A DNA stretch of 41,052 bases from Elusimicrobiaceae bacterium (GTDB lineage Bacteria; Elusimicrobiota; Elusimicrobia; Elusimicrobiales; Elusimicrobiaceae): positions 1 to 41,052 of the forward strand of contig JAFUJU010000037.1 in assembly GCA_017468055.1 (NCBI GenBank), given 5' to 3'. The notes beneath the pieces were generated by a model. It was given only the letters and a program-made list of their open reading frames with translations, was not told the DNA's origin and searched no databases. A program made the position numbers and the translations under genes. Positions within the stretch are counted from its first letter, which is position 1. Each line of letters opens with the position of its first letter. This document shows positions 13,912-22,496 of the stretch, piece by piece.

Positions 13912-15153
13912 TCAATTCCCACTCTGTATTTTTTCCAGTTGAGGTTTAAAAAGCACCTCGTAAAAACTGCGGCTGTCTACCGTTTGTGTGTTTTTACCAA
14001 ATGCAGAATAACTGGTAGGAGGTCTCACGCGGGAAATGGCCTGTACGCGGCGTACTACATTATTTCCGGTATCCAAGAAATACAACATATCCAACGGTGA
14101 AATAGCCATCGCTCCCGGATAGGCCAGAGAGACGTCCCATGCGTTCATATTGGCCCCGTTATAACCGCGTTCTCCGCTGCCCACCACCGTTTCGGCTTCA
14201 CCGCGGCGCTCTTTTACATTAATGCGGATACGGCGAATGCGTTGGTTGTCCGTATCGGACACATACAGCCGTCCGAAGCGGTCCAAAGCCAAACCGGTGG
14301 GATCATTAAAACAAATATCGCCCGTTCTGCCATAATTGTTATCTCCGCAAAATCCGGATTTTCCGTTTCCGGCAAACGTAAAAATCAAATTTTTGATACT
14401 GTCTACAAATCTGATTTTATGATTCTTCGTATCGGCAATATACAAATTATCGTGTTTATCAAAAATAATGGCACTGGGTTTGTTCAGGCGTGCATTACCC
14501 GCTAGGCCGAAATCACCGTCATCACCGGCTTCCCCCTTTCCCACCACGGTTGTCAAAATACCGGTTGTATGGTCTATTTTACGAATGCGGTGGTTACCTG
14601 TATCTGCAATAAAAATTTCTCCACGGCTGTTAATGGCTACGGCTGTAGGATTATTTAAAGCAGTTGCCTTGGCACGAGACCCTTCCCCTTCGTAGCCGCG
14701 GCTTCCGTTTCCGGCAATGGTATGCAAATATCCTTTGGGGGTCAGCATACGGATACGATGATTGCCGGTGTCAGCAATGTATAAATTGCCGTGATGATCT
14801 ATCGCTAGGCCCGTCGGCCCACGTAAGCCTGCCATGTCGGCATTTCCGCCGTCATTAAAAAACCCCGGTTTGCCAGTACCGGCAACGGTGTAAATACGGC
14901 CCGTGCGCACTTCTATATAACGGATACGGTGGTTTAAGGTATCGGCAATATAAATATTGTTCCAGCGGTCCACGGCTATGCCCAAGGGGCTGGCCAAACG
15001 CGCCTCTAAAGCGTCCAAGCTGTCTCCGCTAAATCCACGCTTGCCTGCTATGCCGGCCACATTCTCAATGGCTCCCGGCCCTGTCAGCTCCACGGCGGCA
15101 TGAATGCAAGAGGTAAAAAATATGATAAAGAAAGTTAAAATGATTTTTTTCAT
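13912..15153 (-). CDS. Secreted NHL-repeat beta-propeller protein
   Basis: A 413-aa protein with signal peptide MKKIILTFFIIFFTSCIHA. About six NHL repeats follow, each with the pattern GLAID..GNLYIADTGNHRIR and separated by AGNGxxGxxGDG loops, which together should form a six-bladed propeller at about residues 30-380. The loops resemble those of teneurin-type and bacterial serine/threonine kinase-linked NHL proteins. The tail after about residue 375 is not repetitive. The start at 15153 is chosen because AGGGAGG lies 8-9 nt upstream and the signal peptide begins there; an earlier in-frame Met at 15201 has neither. Ligand unknown; probably a periplasmic or surface binding protein. Confidence 0.88.
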   Translation of the reverse strand: MKKIILTFFIIFFTSCIHAAVELTGPGAIENVAGIAGKRGFSGDSLDALEARLASPLGIAVDRWNNIYIADTLNHRIRYIEVRTGRIYTVAGTGKPGFFNDGGNADMAGLRGPTGLAIDHHGNLYIADTGNHRIRMLTPKGYLHTIAGNGSRGYEGEGSRAKATALNNPTAVAINSRGEIFIADTGNHRIRKIDHTTGILTTVVGKGEAGDDGDFGLAGNARLNKPSAIIFDKHDNLYIADTKNHKIRFVDSIKNLIFTFAGNGKSGFCGDNNYGRTGDICFNDPTGLALDRFGRLYVSDTDNQRIRRIRINVKERRGEAETVVGSGERGYNGANMNAWDVSLAYPGAMAISPLDMLYFLDTGNNVVRRVQAISRVRPPTSYSAFGKNTQTVDSRSFYEVLFKPQLEKIQSGN

Positions 15154-15172
15154 AAAAAGCCTCCCTTTTGTA

Positions 15173-15201
15173 ATGGTAACAAAAAGAAAATTCTCTGGCA
15201 A
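15173..15201 (-). promoter_or_regulatory. Promoter of the NHL gene
   Basis: On the minus strand, TTGCCA (15196-15201), a 17-nt spacer and TACCAT (15173-15178). Transcription would start about 15 nt before the ATG, leaving the Shine-Dalgarno sequence in a short leader. Confidence 0.55.
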
Positions 15202-15296
15202 CCTCGCCCATTCTCTTTCAATTTGTTACAATAAAGAGGAAGTCTTCTATTCCGGCCGCGCAACCGGTGTGGCCCAAAATAACAAGAGGTATAAAC

Positions 15297-16649
15297 ATGA
15301 TTATTTTATTTCTAAATTGCGGCAGCTCGTCTGTCAAATACAGCGTTTATGACTGGGATAAAAAACGCAGCTTGGCGGCCGGTGGAGTGGAACGCATCGG
15401 CATTGCAGGCTCGTTCATCACTCACGAACGTCCGGGCTGTGCCGCCTATGAATTGCAACAAGATTGTAAAGACCACAAAGATGCCATCAATTTAGTCATC
15501 AACACCTTAACCCATAGCGAACACGGCGTCATTGAAAACATCAATATGATTTCTGCCGTCGGTCACCGCATCGTGCACGGCGGTAAATTTACTAAATCCG
15601 TAGAAGCCACGCCGGAAGTAATTGCCGAACTTAAAAATATTTCTGACTTGGCCCCTCTGCACAATCCGGCCCATATCATGGGTATTGAAGCGGCTAAATC
15701 CATTTTACCCAACGTCACACACGTATGTGTTATGGATACGGCATTCCACCAAACCATGCCGGCATTTGCCTATATGTATGCTTTGCCGCGGGAATGGTAC
15801 ACCCAGCACAGCATGCGCCGCTTTGGTGCACACGGAACGTCCGTAATGTACTGTTCCCGCCGTGCGGCTGTACTCTTGGGTAAAAATGTAGAAGATACCA
15901 ACACCATCATCTGTCACATCGGAAACGGGGCCAGCTGTACCGCCGTTAAAAACGGCCAATGCTATGACACCAGCATGGGGTTAACCCCCTTGGAAGGATT
16001 GGTCATGGGTACGCGCTGCGGAGATATTGACCCTTCTATCTGTTTTCAAATGATGAAAAAGCTCAACATGAGCCCGGACGAAATGTACCGCATTTTAAAC
16101 CGTGAAAGCGGCGTAAAAGCCATTACGGGCGGTAGATTTGCTGACAGACGCGACATTGAAATCAATGCCCAAAAAGGCGATGAGCTTTGCAAATTGGCCA
16201 TTGCCATGGAAAGCTACCGCATTAAAAAATACATCGGCTCTTATATGGCCGCTTTGGGCAGAGTAGACGCTATCGTATTTACCGCGGGAGTGGGCGAAAG
16301 AGGCCCCGGCATTCGCGGCAAAAGTGTGGAAGGATTGGAAAATTACGGCATTGTGTTAGACCCGCAAAAGAATAAAGATGCCGTTACGAAAAATGCAGAA
16401 AGCTGTATTTCCGCGCCGGAATCTAAAGTCAAAATCTTTGTAGTGCCGACGGACGAAGAAATTGTGGGAGTGCAAGACATCGTGGCCATTCAAGCCGGGA
16501 CGTATGATGTGTACACCAAGTTCCACTACATCTTCCAAGACCCGGAATACCGCAACGCTTTGCGTGACGAAGCATTTTTAGAAGAAGTGAAGAAAAAACC
16601 CTTCTTGTTAAATGCCGCCGTCAATATTCCGCAAGAATTGAAAAAATAA
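15297..16649 (+). CDS. ackA: Acetate kinase
   Basis: A 450-aa enzyme that makes ATP from acetyl phosphate, the energy-yielding last step of acetate fermentation. Motifs in order: FLNCGSSSVKYSVYDW at the N-terminus, GHRIVHGG, MDTAFHQTMP, HIGNGASCTAV, EGLVMGTRCGDIDP and FTAGVGERGP. The protein is about 50 residues longer than typical AckA; the extra length is a Lys/Glu-rich C-terminal tail after residue 405. The ATG at 15297 follows AAGAGGT by 7 nt. pta is not adjacent. A TACAAT hexamer at 15227-15232 is a possible -10, giving a leader of about 60 nt. Confidence 0.95.
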   Translation: MIILFLNCGSSSVKYSVYDWDKKRSLAAGGVERIGIAGSFITHERPGCAAYELQQDCKDHKDAINLVINTLTHSEHGVIENINMISAVGHRIVHGGKFTKSVEATPEVIAELKNISDLAPLHNPAHIMGIEAAKSILPNVTHVCVMDTAFHQTMPAFAYMYALPREWYTQHSMRRFGAHGTSVMYCSRRAAVLLGKNVEDTNTIICHIGNGASCTAVKNGQCYDTSMGLTPLEGLVMGTRCGDIDPSICFQMMKKLNMSPDEMYRILNRESGVKAITGGRFADRRDIEINAQKGDELCKLAIAMESYRIKKYIGSYMAALGRVDAIVFTAGVGERGPGIRGKSVEGLENYGIVLDPQKNKDAVTKNAESCISAPESKVKIFVVPTDEEIVGVQDIVAIQAGTYDVYTKFHYIFQDPEYRNALRDEAFLEEVKKKPFLLNAAVNIPQELKK

Positions 16650-16665
16650 ATTCTTTTCTTACGTC

Positions 16666-16693
16666 AAACACCCCGCCAAAAGCGGGGTGTTTT
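16666..16693. terminator. Terminator between ackA and a convergent pilin
   Basis: An 11-bp stem AAACACCCCGC / GCGGGGTGTTT with a 5-nt loop, followed by TTTT on the plus strand. It can serve ackA, and less strongly the pilin ending at 16697. Confidence 0.85.
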
Positions 16694-16696
16694 GAT

Positions 16697-17170
16697 TTAA
16701 TATTCAACAAAGAATCCATCCCCTAAATGCTTTGAAAAGCCATACTCTTTACACTTGTCAGCGCCAGTATCATCAAAGCAGACTAAAGGATAAAAACTAT
16801 TTTCATTACAAGACGGCCAATGTCCAGCCAGTTTACAATATTCCTCTTCTTGAAGGTATATAGTAATACTTTCGTCCTGTTTACAGGTAGCGGAAAACAA
16901 ACAATTTCCTTGCGGACACTCTTCTTCCTCATACGTCCAATATTTAGATGTTGGGATTTCTATGCTCAAAGAATCTTGAGCATTACTAGTGTCTCCTTGT
17001 TCCAAAATAACAAGATGAATGGCCGTTTGCAGTGCTTTTAGGGCTATTTTAGCTTCAGCAACACGAGATTTTGCCACCGCTTTTTGATACTGCGGCAAAG
17101 CAACCGCAGACAGGATGCCGATAATCAGTACCACTACCAACAATTCAATCAAAGTAAAACCTTTTTTCAT
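16697..17170 (-). CDS. Type IV pilin-like protein, cassette copy 2
   Basis: A 157-aa protein with the class III signal [11 protein letters not shown] and the shared helix through VALPQYQKAVAKSR. The C-terminal domain is unlike the other copies. It is rich in Glu and Cys (EEEECPQGNC, EEEYCKLAG, DKCKEYGFSK) with about seven cysteines, consistent with a disulphide-stabilised pilin head. AAGGAGA precedes the ATG. It has its own cassette promoter and stands alone between ackA (convergent) and a TPR operon. Role as pilus or pseudopilus subunit is inferred from the N-terminus. Confidence 0.92.
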   Translation of the reverse strand: MKKGFTLIELLVVVLIIGILSAVALPQYQKAVAKSRVAEAKIALKALQTAIHLVILEQGDTSNAQDSLSIEIPTSKYWTYEEEECPQGNCLFSATCKQDESITIYLQEEEYCKLAGHWPSCNENSFYPLVCFDDTGADKCKEYGFSKHLGDGFFVEY

Positions 17171-17243
17171 TTTTCTCTCCTTTTAGATAGTTTTAAGATC
17201 TGCCAAACACCACATAAGACTAGGGTCTGAGGGCAACGCTGAA

Positions 17244-17271
17244 ATTGTAGCAAAAAAAAAAAACGTGTCAA
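17244..17271 (-). promoter_or_regulatory. Pilin cassette promoter, copy 2 (T12 spacer)
   Basis: Minus-strand TTGACA (17266-17271), 16-nt spacer CG-T12-GC, TACAAT (17244-17249). The -10 starts 74 nt before the ATG, identical to the other cassettes. Confidence 0.85.
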
Positions 17272-17361
17272 GAGCCGACGTGCTTTTCTGACGGAAAACG
17301 ACCAATAAATCAAAAATAATTTTTTCCTATTTCGTCATCACGTAAGGAGACATCAATAAAA

Positions 17362-17440
17362 TTTTTTGCCGTTCGTAATAACTGAAAAATTTGCATTACC
17401 CTATTCTGATTTTTCAGATTTAAGATGATTTTGACGGATT
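17362..17440. repeat. Truncated copy of the ~175-bp intergenic repeat
   Basis: The GTTCG-AA-AACTGAAAA start and the TGATTTTTCAGATTTA segment match the left half of the repeats at 28510-28565. The palindromic core and right end are missing. The rest of the 17272-17530 gap shows nothing else that I recognise. Confidence 0.5.
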
Positions 17441-17530
17441 TAGTTTGTGCGCGGTGTAGCATTAGCCACATAAGAACAAAGAGACGGCAAAAGTACTTCC
17501 ATTTGGAAAATAGTTGTATCTACAAGCAAA

Positions 17531-17559
17531 AAGACACAAGAGTCTGCCTCTTGTGTCTT
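17531..17559 (-). terminator. Terminator of the TPR operon
   Basis: A 12-bp stem AAGACACAAGAG / CTCTTGTGTCTT with a 5-nt loop, followed on the minus strand by TTTTTG, 35 nt past the TPR gene stop. Confidence 0.85.
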
Positions 17560-17593
17560 GTGCGTAAATCTTAATAACCGAAGAAATTTTACC

Positions 17594-18757
17594 CTACTTA
17601 TACATCACCGCTCTGAATTCGGAAGTACGGTTAATATTGTTAAACATCCACCCTTTCCGGTCTTGATCATAAAGTGCATCAAAATCACGAAATCCGCGTT
17701 TTAATGCTTGGTCCAAATAACGATACACGTTGCGGCGGTCTTTCTTTTGCAGCCAGTATGTACCGGCCAAATTAATATACGGTGTAGGCAAGGTATCATC
17801 TAATTCAATGGCTTTTTCAAAATCTTTTTTGGCAAGATTGTAATTTTTTTGTTTCAAATACACATATCCGCGGTTGTTATAGGCAATCGGCCATTTGGGT
17901 GAAATTTCGATAGTTTTACTGTAATCAGCCAATGCCTTGTCTAATTCCCCCATTTCTTCATACACAAGGCCGCGTCTGTTATAAAAAATATCTTCGGGGG
18001 CCAACTCCAACAAGCGCCCGTAATCTTCCGCAGCGGCGGCCAGTTCCCCCATATCTTTGAATGCCGAAGCCCGATAACGGTAGGCTTGGTCAAAATTTTC
18101 CTGACGGTTAATGGCTTTACTGTAATAAGAAACCGCTTCATCCAAATGGCCCTGATTGTAGCGAATTCTCCCCAACCATAAATACAGTTCTGCCCAGTTT
18201 TCATTTTCTGCCAGCAAAGCCGTCAGCTCGTTTTCTGCTTCTTCGTATTTATAGGTATGAAAATAGGCCTGCGCCAAGTCAAAAGAAATGGCTGTCGTAG
18301 GTTTGCGACGGGTTAAATATTTCCTGTAATCTTTTATAGCGGCGGCATATTTTTCCAGCTTCATGTTGGCTTGGGCCCGGTGCAAATAAAAGTCCGGATA
18401 GTCTTTTTTTAAAGAAATTGCTTTGCTCAAATCTGCCAAGGCTAAAGCATACTTTTGCATATCTGCATATGCCAAGGCGCGCGCGTAATAACGGAACGGG
18501 TCTTTGGGAGTCAGCTGTAAAGCTTTTGAATAATCCGCTATGGATTTTTTATATTTTCCCAGCTGCCGGTAAGCATCAGCCCTATGATGCCAAGCGGCCG
18601 CATATTTGGGCGATTTTTTGACAGCTTGGGTTAAAAGAGCCACCTTTTGGGTCGGATCGGTTTCTTTTTTGGCACGGTTTAACAAAGAGGACGCACTTTG
18701 CGCCATCACACTCACGGATATACTGCATAAGAACACTAAAAGGATTACTTTTTTCAT
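17594..18757 (-). CDS. Exported tetratricopeptide-repeat protein
   Basis: A 387-aa protein with signal peptide MKKVILLVFLCSISVSVMA and Gln as likely first mature residue. About nine to ten TPR units follow, for example AAAWHHRADAYRQLGKYKKS and PFRYYARALAYADMQKYALA, ending in a short non-repeat tail. TPRs are protein-docking scaffolds; the partner is unknown. The ATG lies only 2 nt after the stop of the preceding membrane-protein gene and has no Shine-Dalgarno sequence, so translation is probably coupled. An in-frame open stretch upstream overlaps that gene and is not the start. It is the last gene of a three-gene operon with its own terminator. Confidence 0.87.
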   Translation of the reverse strand: MKKVILLVFLCSISVSVMAQSASSLLNRAKKETDPTQKVALLTQAVKKSPKYAAAWHHRADAYRQLGKYKKSIADYSKALQLTPKDPFRYYARALAYADMQKYALALADLSKAISLKKDYPDFYLHRAQANMKLEKYAAAIKDYRKYLTRRKPTTAISFDLAQAYFHTYKYEEAENELTALLAENENWAELYLWLGRIRYNQGHLDEAVSYYSKAINRQENFDQAYRYRASAFKDMGELAAAAEDYGRLLELAPEDIFYNRRGLVYEEMGELDKALADYSKTIEISPKWPIAYNNRGYVYLKQKNYNLAKKDFEKAIELDDTLPTPYINLAGTYWLQKKDRRNVYRYLDQALKRGFRDFDALYDQDRKGWMFNNINRTSEFRAVMYK

Positions 18758-18759
18758 AT

Positions 18760-19485
18760 TTAAAATAAAATCCATATATTTAAAATTAAAGCCAAAAATC
18801 CTACACCGTACAACAGCCACAACACCAGCACCGCTAACCAACGCAAGTTTAAAAACAAAGCCCCCACCAAGGTTGCCCTACTGGCAAAAATACTGGAAAA
18901 CTGCACCGTACTCGTTGTCAGGCGGGCCAAGCGCGCCAAAAACACAGAGCGCGTAACAAACGTTAGGGCAGAAATCAACACTAAACCGGCCGCTTTGGGC
19001 GCCGACTGCAAACGGAAATTTCTCAGGGGAGCCAATACTTCCGTCACACTGTTTTCCAAAATTACTTTGGCTTGTTGCTTAGGCAAGCCCTCGTCCATAT
19101 CGTTGATTTTGGAACGTACTTGCTCTTTGAGCGAAGCAAACAACTCGTATAAAAAATCTTCCACTTGTCCGGCTGCAACTTTAACCCCAAACACCAAAGA
19201 TAAAAGCACCGCATACCCAAAAGCCAATGTTCCGTATAAGCTGACTATCAAAAACAATAAAAACCACGAAAGCGGTACCGGCAACAATCCTATAAACTCC
19301 TGATACACGGCAAAAACTGCTACCAACCAAATACAAAGCGAAACCGCCAAATAAGGCAAGAAAATCGTCCGCAATGCGCTCAGCATTCCGCCCAAAAGCA
19401 ACAAAAACGCCGCACGCATCCGCTGGGTAGCCGCAGAAACAAGCCCCGTATTTTCTTCCGCTACGGCAGAAAGTTTAATCCCCAT
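18760..19485 (-). CDS. Membrane protein of unknown function
   Basis: A 241-aa protein with about four to five hydrophobic segments. Two are near residues 30-75, one near 85-115, and one or two in the C-terminal third. Between them is a hydrophilic segment (about 115-160: EDFLYELFASLKEQVRSKIN) that is probably cytoplasmic and helical. ATG at 19485 is preferred. A GTG at 19506 is also possible but lies deeper inside the upstream 47-aa gene. The stop of that gene overlaps this start by 11 nt, so the genes are coupled. No family is recognised. Confidence 0.7.
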   Translation of the reverse strand: MGIKLSAVAEENTGLVSAATQRMRAAFLLLLGGMLSALRTIFLPYLAVSLCIWLVAVFAVYQEFIGLLPVPLSWFLLFLIVSLYGTLAFGYAVLLSLVFGVKVAAGQVEDFLYELFASLKEQVRSKINDMDEGLPKQQAKVILENSVTEVLAPLRNFRLQSAPKAAGLVLISALTFVTRSVFLARLARLTTSTVQFSSIFASRATLVGALFLNLRWLAVLVLWLLYGVGFLALILNIWILF

Positions 19486-19618
19486 GGCAGCAACCGCAAC
19501 ACCCACCGCACGGGCCGCTGTGGCCTTTTTTGGCGGTGGAGGGCACCTGCGAGGAAACCTTAATCACTTTTCCCGTTTTCGGGTCGTATTTATACGTTCC
19601 TGTATTATTTTCTTTCAT
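19475..19618 (-). CDS. 47-aa cysteine-rich small protein
   Basis: The frame from the ATG at 19618 to TAA at 19475 encodes 47 residues beginning MKENNTGTYKYDPKTGKVIK and ending in PCGGCCGCCHGD. The tail has five cysteines and a His, a plausible metal or iron-sulphur site. The YDPKTGKVxKVS start looks like a real conserved domain edge rather than random translation. A minus-strand TATAAT ends exactly 6 nt before the ATG with no Shine-Dalgarno sequence, the leaderless layout seen at other genes. It heads the operon with the membrane and TPR proteins and overlaps the former. Function unknown. Confidence 0.7.
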   Translation of the reverse strand: MKENNTGTYKYDPKTGKVIKVSSQVPSTAKKGHSGPCGGCCGCCHGD

Positions 19619-19624
19619 AGTTTT

Positions 19625-19630
19625 ATTATA
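19625..19630 (-). promoter_or_regulatory. -10 element of the 47-aa gene, leaderless geometry
   Basis: Minus-strand TATAAT, then AAAACT, then the ATG at 19618. It immediately follows the T tract of the pilin terminator region on the opposite side. Confidence 0.55.
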
Positions 19631-19635
19631 TAAAA

Positions 19636-19662
19636 AACCCCGCTTTTCGTTTTAGCGGGGTT
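19636..19662 (-). terminator. Terminator of the pilin gene at 19676
   Basis: A 9-bp stem AACCCCGCT / AGCGGGGTT with a 9-nt loop and TTTTTTATA after it on the minus strand. Confidence 0.85.
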
Positions 19663-19675
19663 AAGGTTTTTCAGA

Positions 19676-20155
19676 TTAACAACACCAACAGTCCTCATTT
19701 TCAGGAATATTAAGCACTTTTAACACGTCCCAATCGGGTGCCTCATCGCAATCTCCCATTCTTCCGGAAAAAGAGCCGTCACGATGTCGGCAAACACATA
19801 CGTCTGTATTGTTTATTAAATAATCAGCAGTTGATAAAATATCAGGATCATCATTAGTAGAATAAGCATGATAAGTAAAATATTTTGTACCTCTTGCATA
19901 TTCAGTATCATACATATCCTCACCTATTTCTACCGATAAATTCGTAAAATCTCTGCAATTCTCTGAAGGTGTTGCCACTCCTTTTTCCAATTCACACAAA
20001 ACTACGGCATCGGCAATACTTTTTAAATTAGTAAATGCCTCGGCAAAGCGGGCCTTCGTCACCGCCCTGTTATATTGCGGTAAGGCTACGGCAGATAAAA
20101 TACCAATAATAAGCACTACAACCAACAGTTCTATCAACGTAAAACCTCTTTTCAT
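19676..20155 (-). CDS. Type IV pilin-like protein, cassette copy 3 (Cys-tail type)
   Basis: A 159-aa protein with leader [18 protein letters not shown] and the shared helix. The body contains [41 protein letters not shown] and the C-terminal NEDCWCC. It is a close paralogue of the pilin at 27869: same AFTNLK block, same VC-C-H-DG-FSG motif, same Cys-rich end. AAGGAGA precedes the ATG. It has its own cassette promoter and terminator. The Cys-rich end is unusual for pilins and could crosslink subunits or bind metal. Confidence 0.92.
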   Translation of the reverse strand: MKRGFTLIELLVVVLIIGILSAVALPQYNRAVTKARFAEAFTNLKSIADAVVLCELEKGVATPSENCRDFTNLSVEIGEDMYDTEYARGTKYFTYHAYSTNDDPDILSTADYLINNTDVCVCRHRDGSFSGRMGDCDEAPDWDVLKVLNIPENEDCWCC

Positions 20156-20228
20156 TTTTCTCTCCTTTTATACGGCTTTAAGGCCCAACAAACAACTCTT
20201 AAGACTTAGGCCTGATTACAACGCTGAA

Positions 20229-20256
20229 ATTGTAGCAAAAAAAAAAAACGTGTCAA
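20229..20256 (-). promoter_or_regulatory. Pilin cassette promoter, copy 3 (T12 spacer)
   Basis: Minus-strand TTGACA (20251-20256), 16-nt spacer CG-T12-GC, TACAAT (20229-20234). The -10 starts 74 nt before the ATG. Confidence 0.85.
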
Positions 20257-20296
20257 GAGGTGGAGCTCTTTCCCGTCAGAAAAAGGCCAAAAAAAT

Positions 20297-20329
20297 ACAC
20301 CGCCTAAAACTTTTTGTTTTAAGCGGTGT
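20297..20329 (-). terminator. Terminator of lpxK
   Basis: Stem ACACCGC-TAAAAC / GTTTTA-GCGGTGT with one mismatch and a 5-nt loop; ATTTTTTT follows on the minus strand. It starts about 20 nt past the lpxK stop. Confidence 0.85.
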
Positions 20330-20347
20330 TTGATTAATAATCTTTTC

Positions 20348-21451
20348 TTAGCGGCGCATTTTGGAAAACTTCGGATATAAAGCATCTGTGAATTTATTGA
20401 ATTCACTTTCTCCGCCGCGAATTTTTAAGTTCACGGACAGGACGTACACATCCGAGGTTAAAATTTCGCGCCAATTATCCGGAAATTTAACAAAGTCCTT
20501 AAACGTGGTAATCAAAGGCAGTCCGTTGCGCGTTTGCTCAAAGGTGCGCAGGTTATCTTCGGTATAATGTTCATGGTCCGGAAAGCGCCACACTTGTTTC
20601 AAATTAAGCCCCAAGTTTTTAAGCGTGTTTTCAAATGTTTCGGGGTGCCCCAAAGCACTAAAGCAAGCCACTTCCCCTTTCACATCTTTCAGCTCCACCT
20701 TTTGTCCTTTGCATACGTCCATATAATATTCCGGCTCATGAATACTCTCCACAATTTCCGGCAAATCATTATACTGGCGAATGGTGTCTTTTACTTCTTC
20801 CAGTTCTCGTTCGGACACTTGGTCACAATGGGTCAACACAAACAGAGCTCCTCTTTCCAGGGAATGCAAAGGCTCGCGCAAGTTCCCCAGCGGCAATAAA
20901 TGCCCTCCGCCAAAAGGATTTTTGGCATCAATCAAAATAATATTTGCATCGCGTTTTAGGCGGTGATGTTGCAAGCCGTCATCCAGCAAAATGATTTGGC
21001 TCTTAAATCGACGCAAAGCCTCGGTGGCGGCTTTGGCCCTGTCGCGGCAGATGACAATGGGCACTTTGTATTGGCTTAATACACGGCTCATCATGTAGGG
21101 CTCATCTCCGGCCAAACGCCAATCGGCGTCCGGATTATCAAATAAAACGATTACTTCGTCCTTTTCTTTTTGTTGGCGTTTGTAGCCGCGCGATACAATC
21201 GCCACACGTATTCCTTCTTTGGCTAAGGCCGTTGCCGCTAGCAAAACTGCTGTCGTTTTACCGGTTCCTCCGGCAGTGATATTTCCGATACATACCACCC
21301 GAGAGTTCACAGACTTGACAGCCTGCCAGCCGTTCTCGTAGCTGATCCGGTCCAACCATACCCCCAATCCGTACAATTTACTGGCAGCCAGAAGGACCAA
21401 ACGTCCGGCCCAATTTTCTTTCATTTTCTCACGTAAAGAAAGTGCGTCCAT
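20348..21451 (-). CDS. lpxK: Tetraacyldisaccharide 4'-kinase (lipid A synthesis)
   Basis: A 367-aa inner-membrane-associated kinase that adds the 4'-phosphate of lipid A. The Walker A-like segment is GNITAGGTGKTT near residue 57, followed by AIVSRGYKR. The family motif ILLDDGLQHHRLKRD is near residue 145. A hydrophobic N-terminal segment (RLVLLAASKLYGLGVWL) anchors it. The ATG at 21451 is chosen because GAGGT lies 5-8 nt upstream. An in-frame ATG at 21490 overlaps a TAAAAT promoter element (TGC-TAAAAT) that would start transcription between the two. It is divergent from the acyltransferase gene of the same pathway. Confidence 0.94.
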   Translation of the reverse strand: MDALSLREKMKENWAGRLVLLAASKLYGLGVWLDRISYENGWQAVKSVNSRVVCIGNITAGGTGKTTAVLLAATALAKEGIRVAIVSRGYKRQQKEKDEVIVLFDNPDADWRLAGDEPYMMSRVLSQYKVPIVICRDRAKAATEALRRFKSQIILLDDGLQHHRLKRDANIILIDAKNPFGGGHLLPLGNLREPLHSLERGALFVLTHCDQVSERELEEVKDTIRQYNDLPEIVESIHEPEYYMDVCKGQKVELKDVKGEVACFSALGHPETFENTLKNLGLNLKQVWRFPDHEHYTEDNLRTFEQTRNGLPLITTFKDFVKFPDNWREILTSDVYVLSVNLKIRGGESEFNKFTDALYPKFSKMRR

Positions 21452-21549
21452 AAATACCTCTTGCAAAAAGAATTTGATATATTTTAGCATTTTCTTTTCC
21501 CCCCTTTTTTAACTTGCTAAATCACTGAGGGAAAACAGGATAAAATTGG

Positions 21550-21555
21550 TATAAT
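21550..21555 (+). promoter_or_regulatory. Extended -10 of the lpxL-type operon, leaderless geometry
   Basis: TGG-TATAAT is followed by AAAGT and then the ATG at 21561. No ribosome site is present. Confidence 0.6.
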
Positions 21556-21560
21556 AAAGT

Positions 21561-22496
21561 ATGAGATTTCAAAAATCCCCCACCTATTTCGCCCAGTACG
21601 TAGGGCTGAAGACCGCCTGTTTTATTTTTCGGCTTCTACCGTACAATGTTGCCATTTCCGCGGGGCGTTTTTCCACAGGGGTAGCCAGCAAACTAATGCG
21701 CAAACGTTTTGAGCGAAATTTGCGGGATATCGCCTTGGCATTCCCTGACAAATCCCCTCAAGAAGTGCGTGATATTGCCTTTAAATCCTGGCAAAACATG
21801 GGTCAAATTTTGGCAGAAGTGGTAAAGCTAACCTCTTATGACAAAGAAGAATTTAGAAAACATGTGGAAATACGTGGCTTGGAAAAATTAAAAGAAAACC
21901 AAGCAAATAAGGTGGGCGGCATCATTCACATCGGGCATTTTACCAACTGGGAAGCCTTTGGTCTGGCTGCGTCCGTAGAAGGGCTGGATAAAGCCGTTTT
22001 GGCCCAGCGCATGGACAACCCATACGTGGATGAAGAAACTAACCGCCTGCGCAATATCTTCGGTGGAAACACCTTTCACAGTAATCACGATGCTAACCCT
22101 TTTTTGGCTTGTGTACGTTGGGTAAAAAAAGGAAAAATGATTGGCATTCTGACAGACCAAAATATTTTATCTACTGATTTTTTTATGCATTTCTTAGGCC
22201 GTCCGGCGGCAATGTCCCCCATTACGGCCCTCTTATCTATCCGTTTAAAAGTACCCGTATTTCCGGTAGTGGTCTCTCGCGAAAACGGCAAAATTATTTG
22301 CACGGTGGAGGACCCGCTTCTTCCGCCGGAAGAATACAGCCCGGAAAATATCCGCCTGTTCATGCGCAAATTAACGGATATCTATGAAAATTGGATCCGT
22401 CAAAAGCCGGAAAATTGGCTTTGGGCGCATAACCGTTGGAAACGAGAAGCAGTTGCTAAAAAGTGGCTGGCGGAGAATCCTACATGCATTCAATAA
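21561..22496 (+). CDS. Lipid A biosynthesis (KDO)2-lipid IVA acyltransferase, LpxL/HtrB type
   Basis: A 311-aa inner-membrane acyltransferase that adds a secondary acyl chain to lipid A. The catalytic HX4E motif is HFTNWE near residue 133, with an amphipathic N-terminal anchor near residues 15-40. Conserved GILTDQN and the later FLGRPAAMSP are near residues 195-215. The 311-aa length and the C-terminal ENWLWAHNRWK are typical of the family. LpxL cannot be separated from LpxM or LpxP without alignment. It is first in a five-gene envelope operon and overlaps gmhB by 13 nt. Confidence 0.9.
   Translation: MRFQKSPTYFAQYVGLKTACFIFRLLPYNVAISAGRFSTGVASKLMRKRFERNLRDIALAFPDKSPQEVRDIAFKSWQNMGQILAEVVKLTSYDKEEFRKHVEIRGLEKLKENQANKVGGIIHIGHFTNWEAFGLAASVEGLDKAVLAQRMDNPYVDEETNRLRNIFGGNTFHSNHDANPFLACVRWVKKGKMIGILTDQNILSTDFFMHFLGRPAAMSPITALLSIRLKVPVFPVVVSRENGKIICTVEDPLLPPEEYSPENIRLFMRKLTDIYENWIRQKPENWLWAHNRWKREAVAKKWLAENPTCIQ

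Noticed and set aside
18606-19303. Plus-strand open frames opposite the TPR and membrane-protein genes
   Set aside because: They are shadows of minus-strand genes with signal peptide, TPR motifs and membrane helices. They have no ribosome sites or family motifs.
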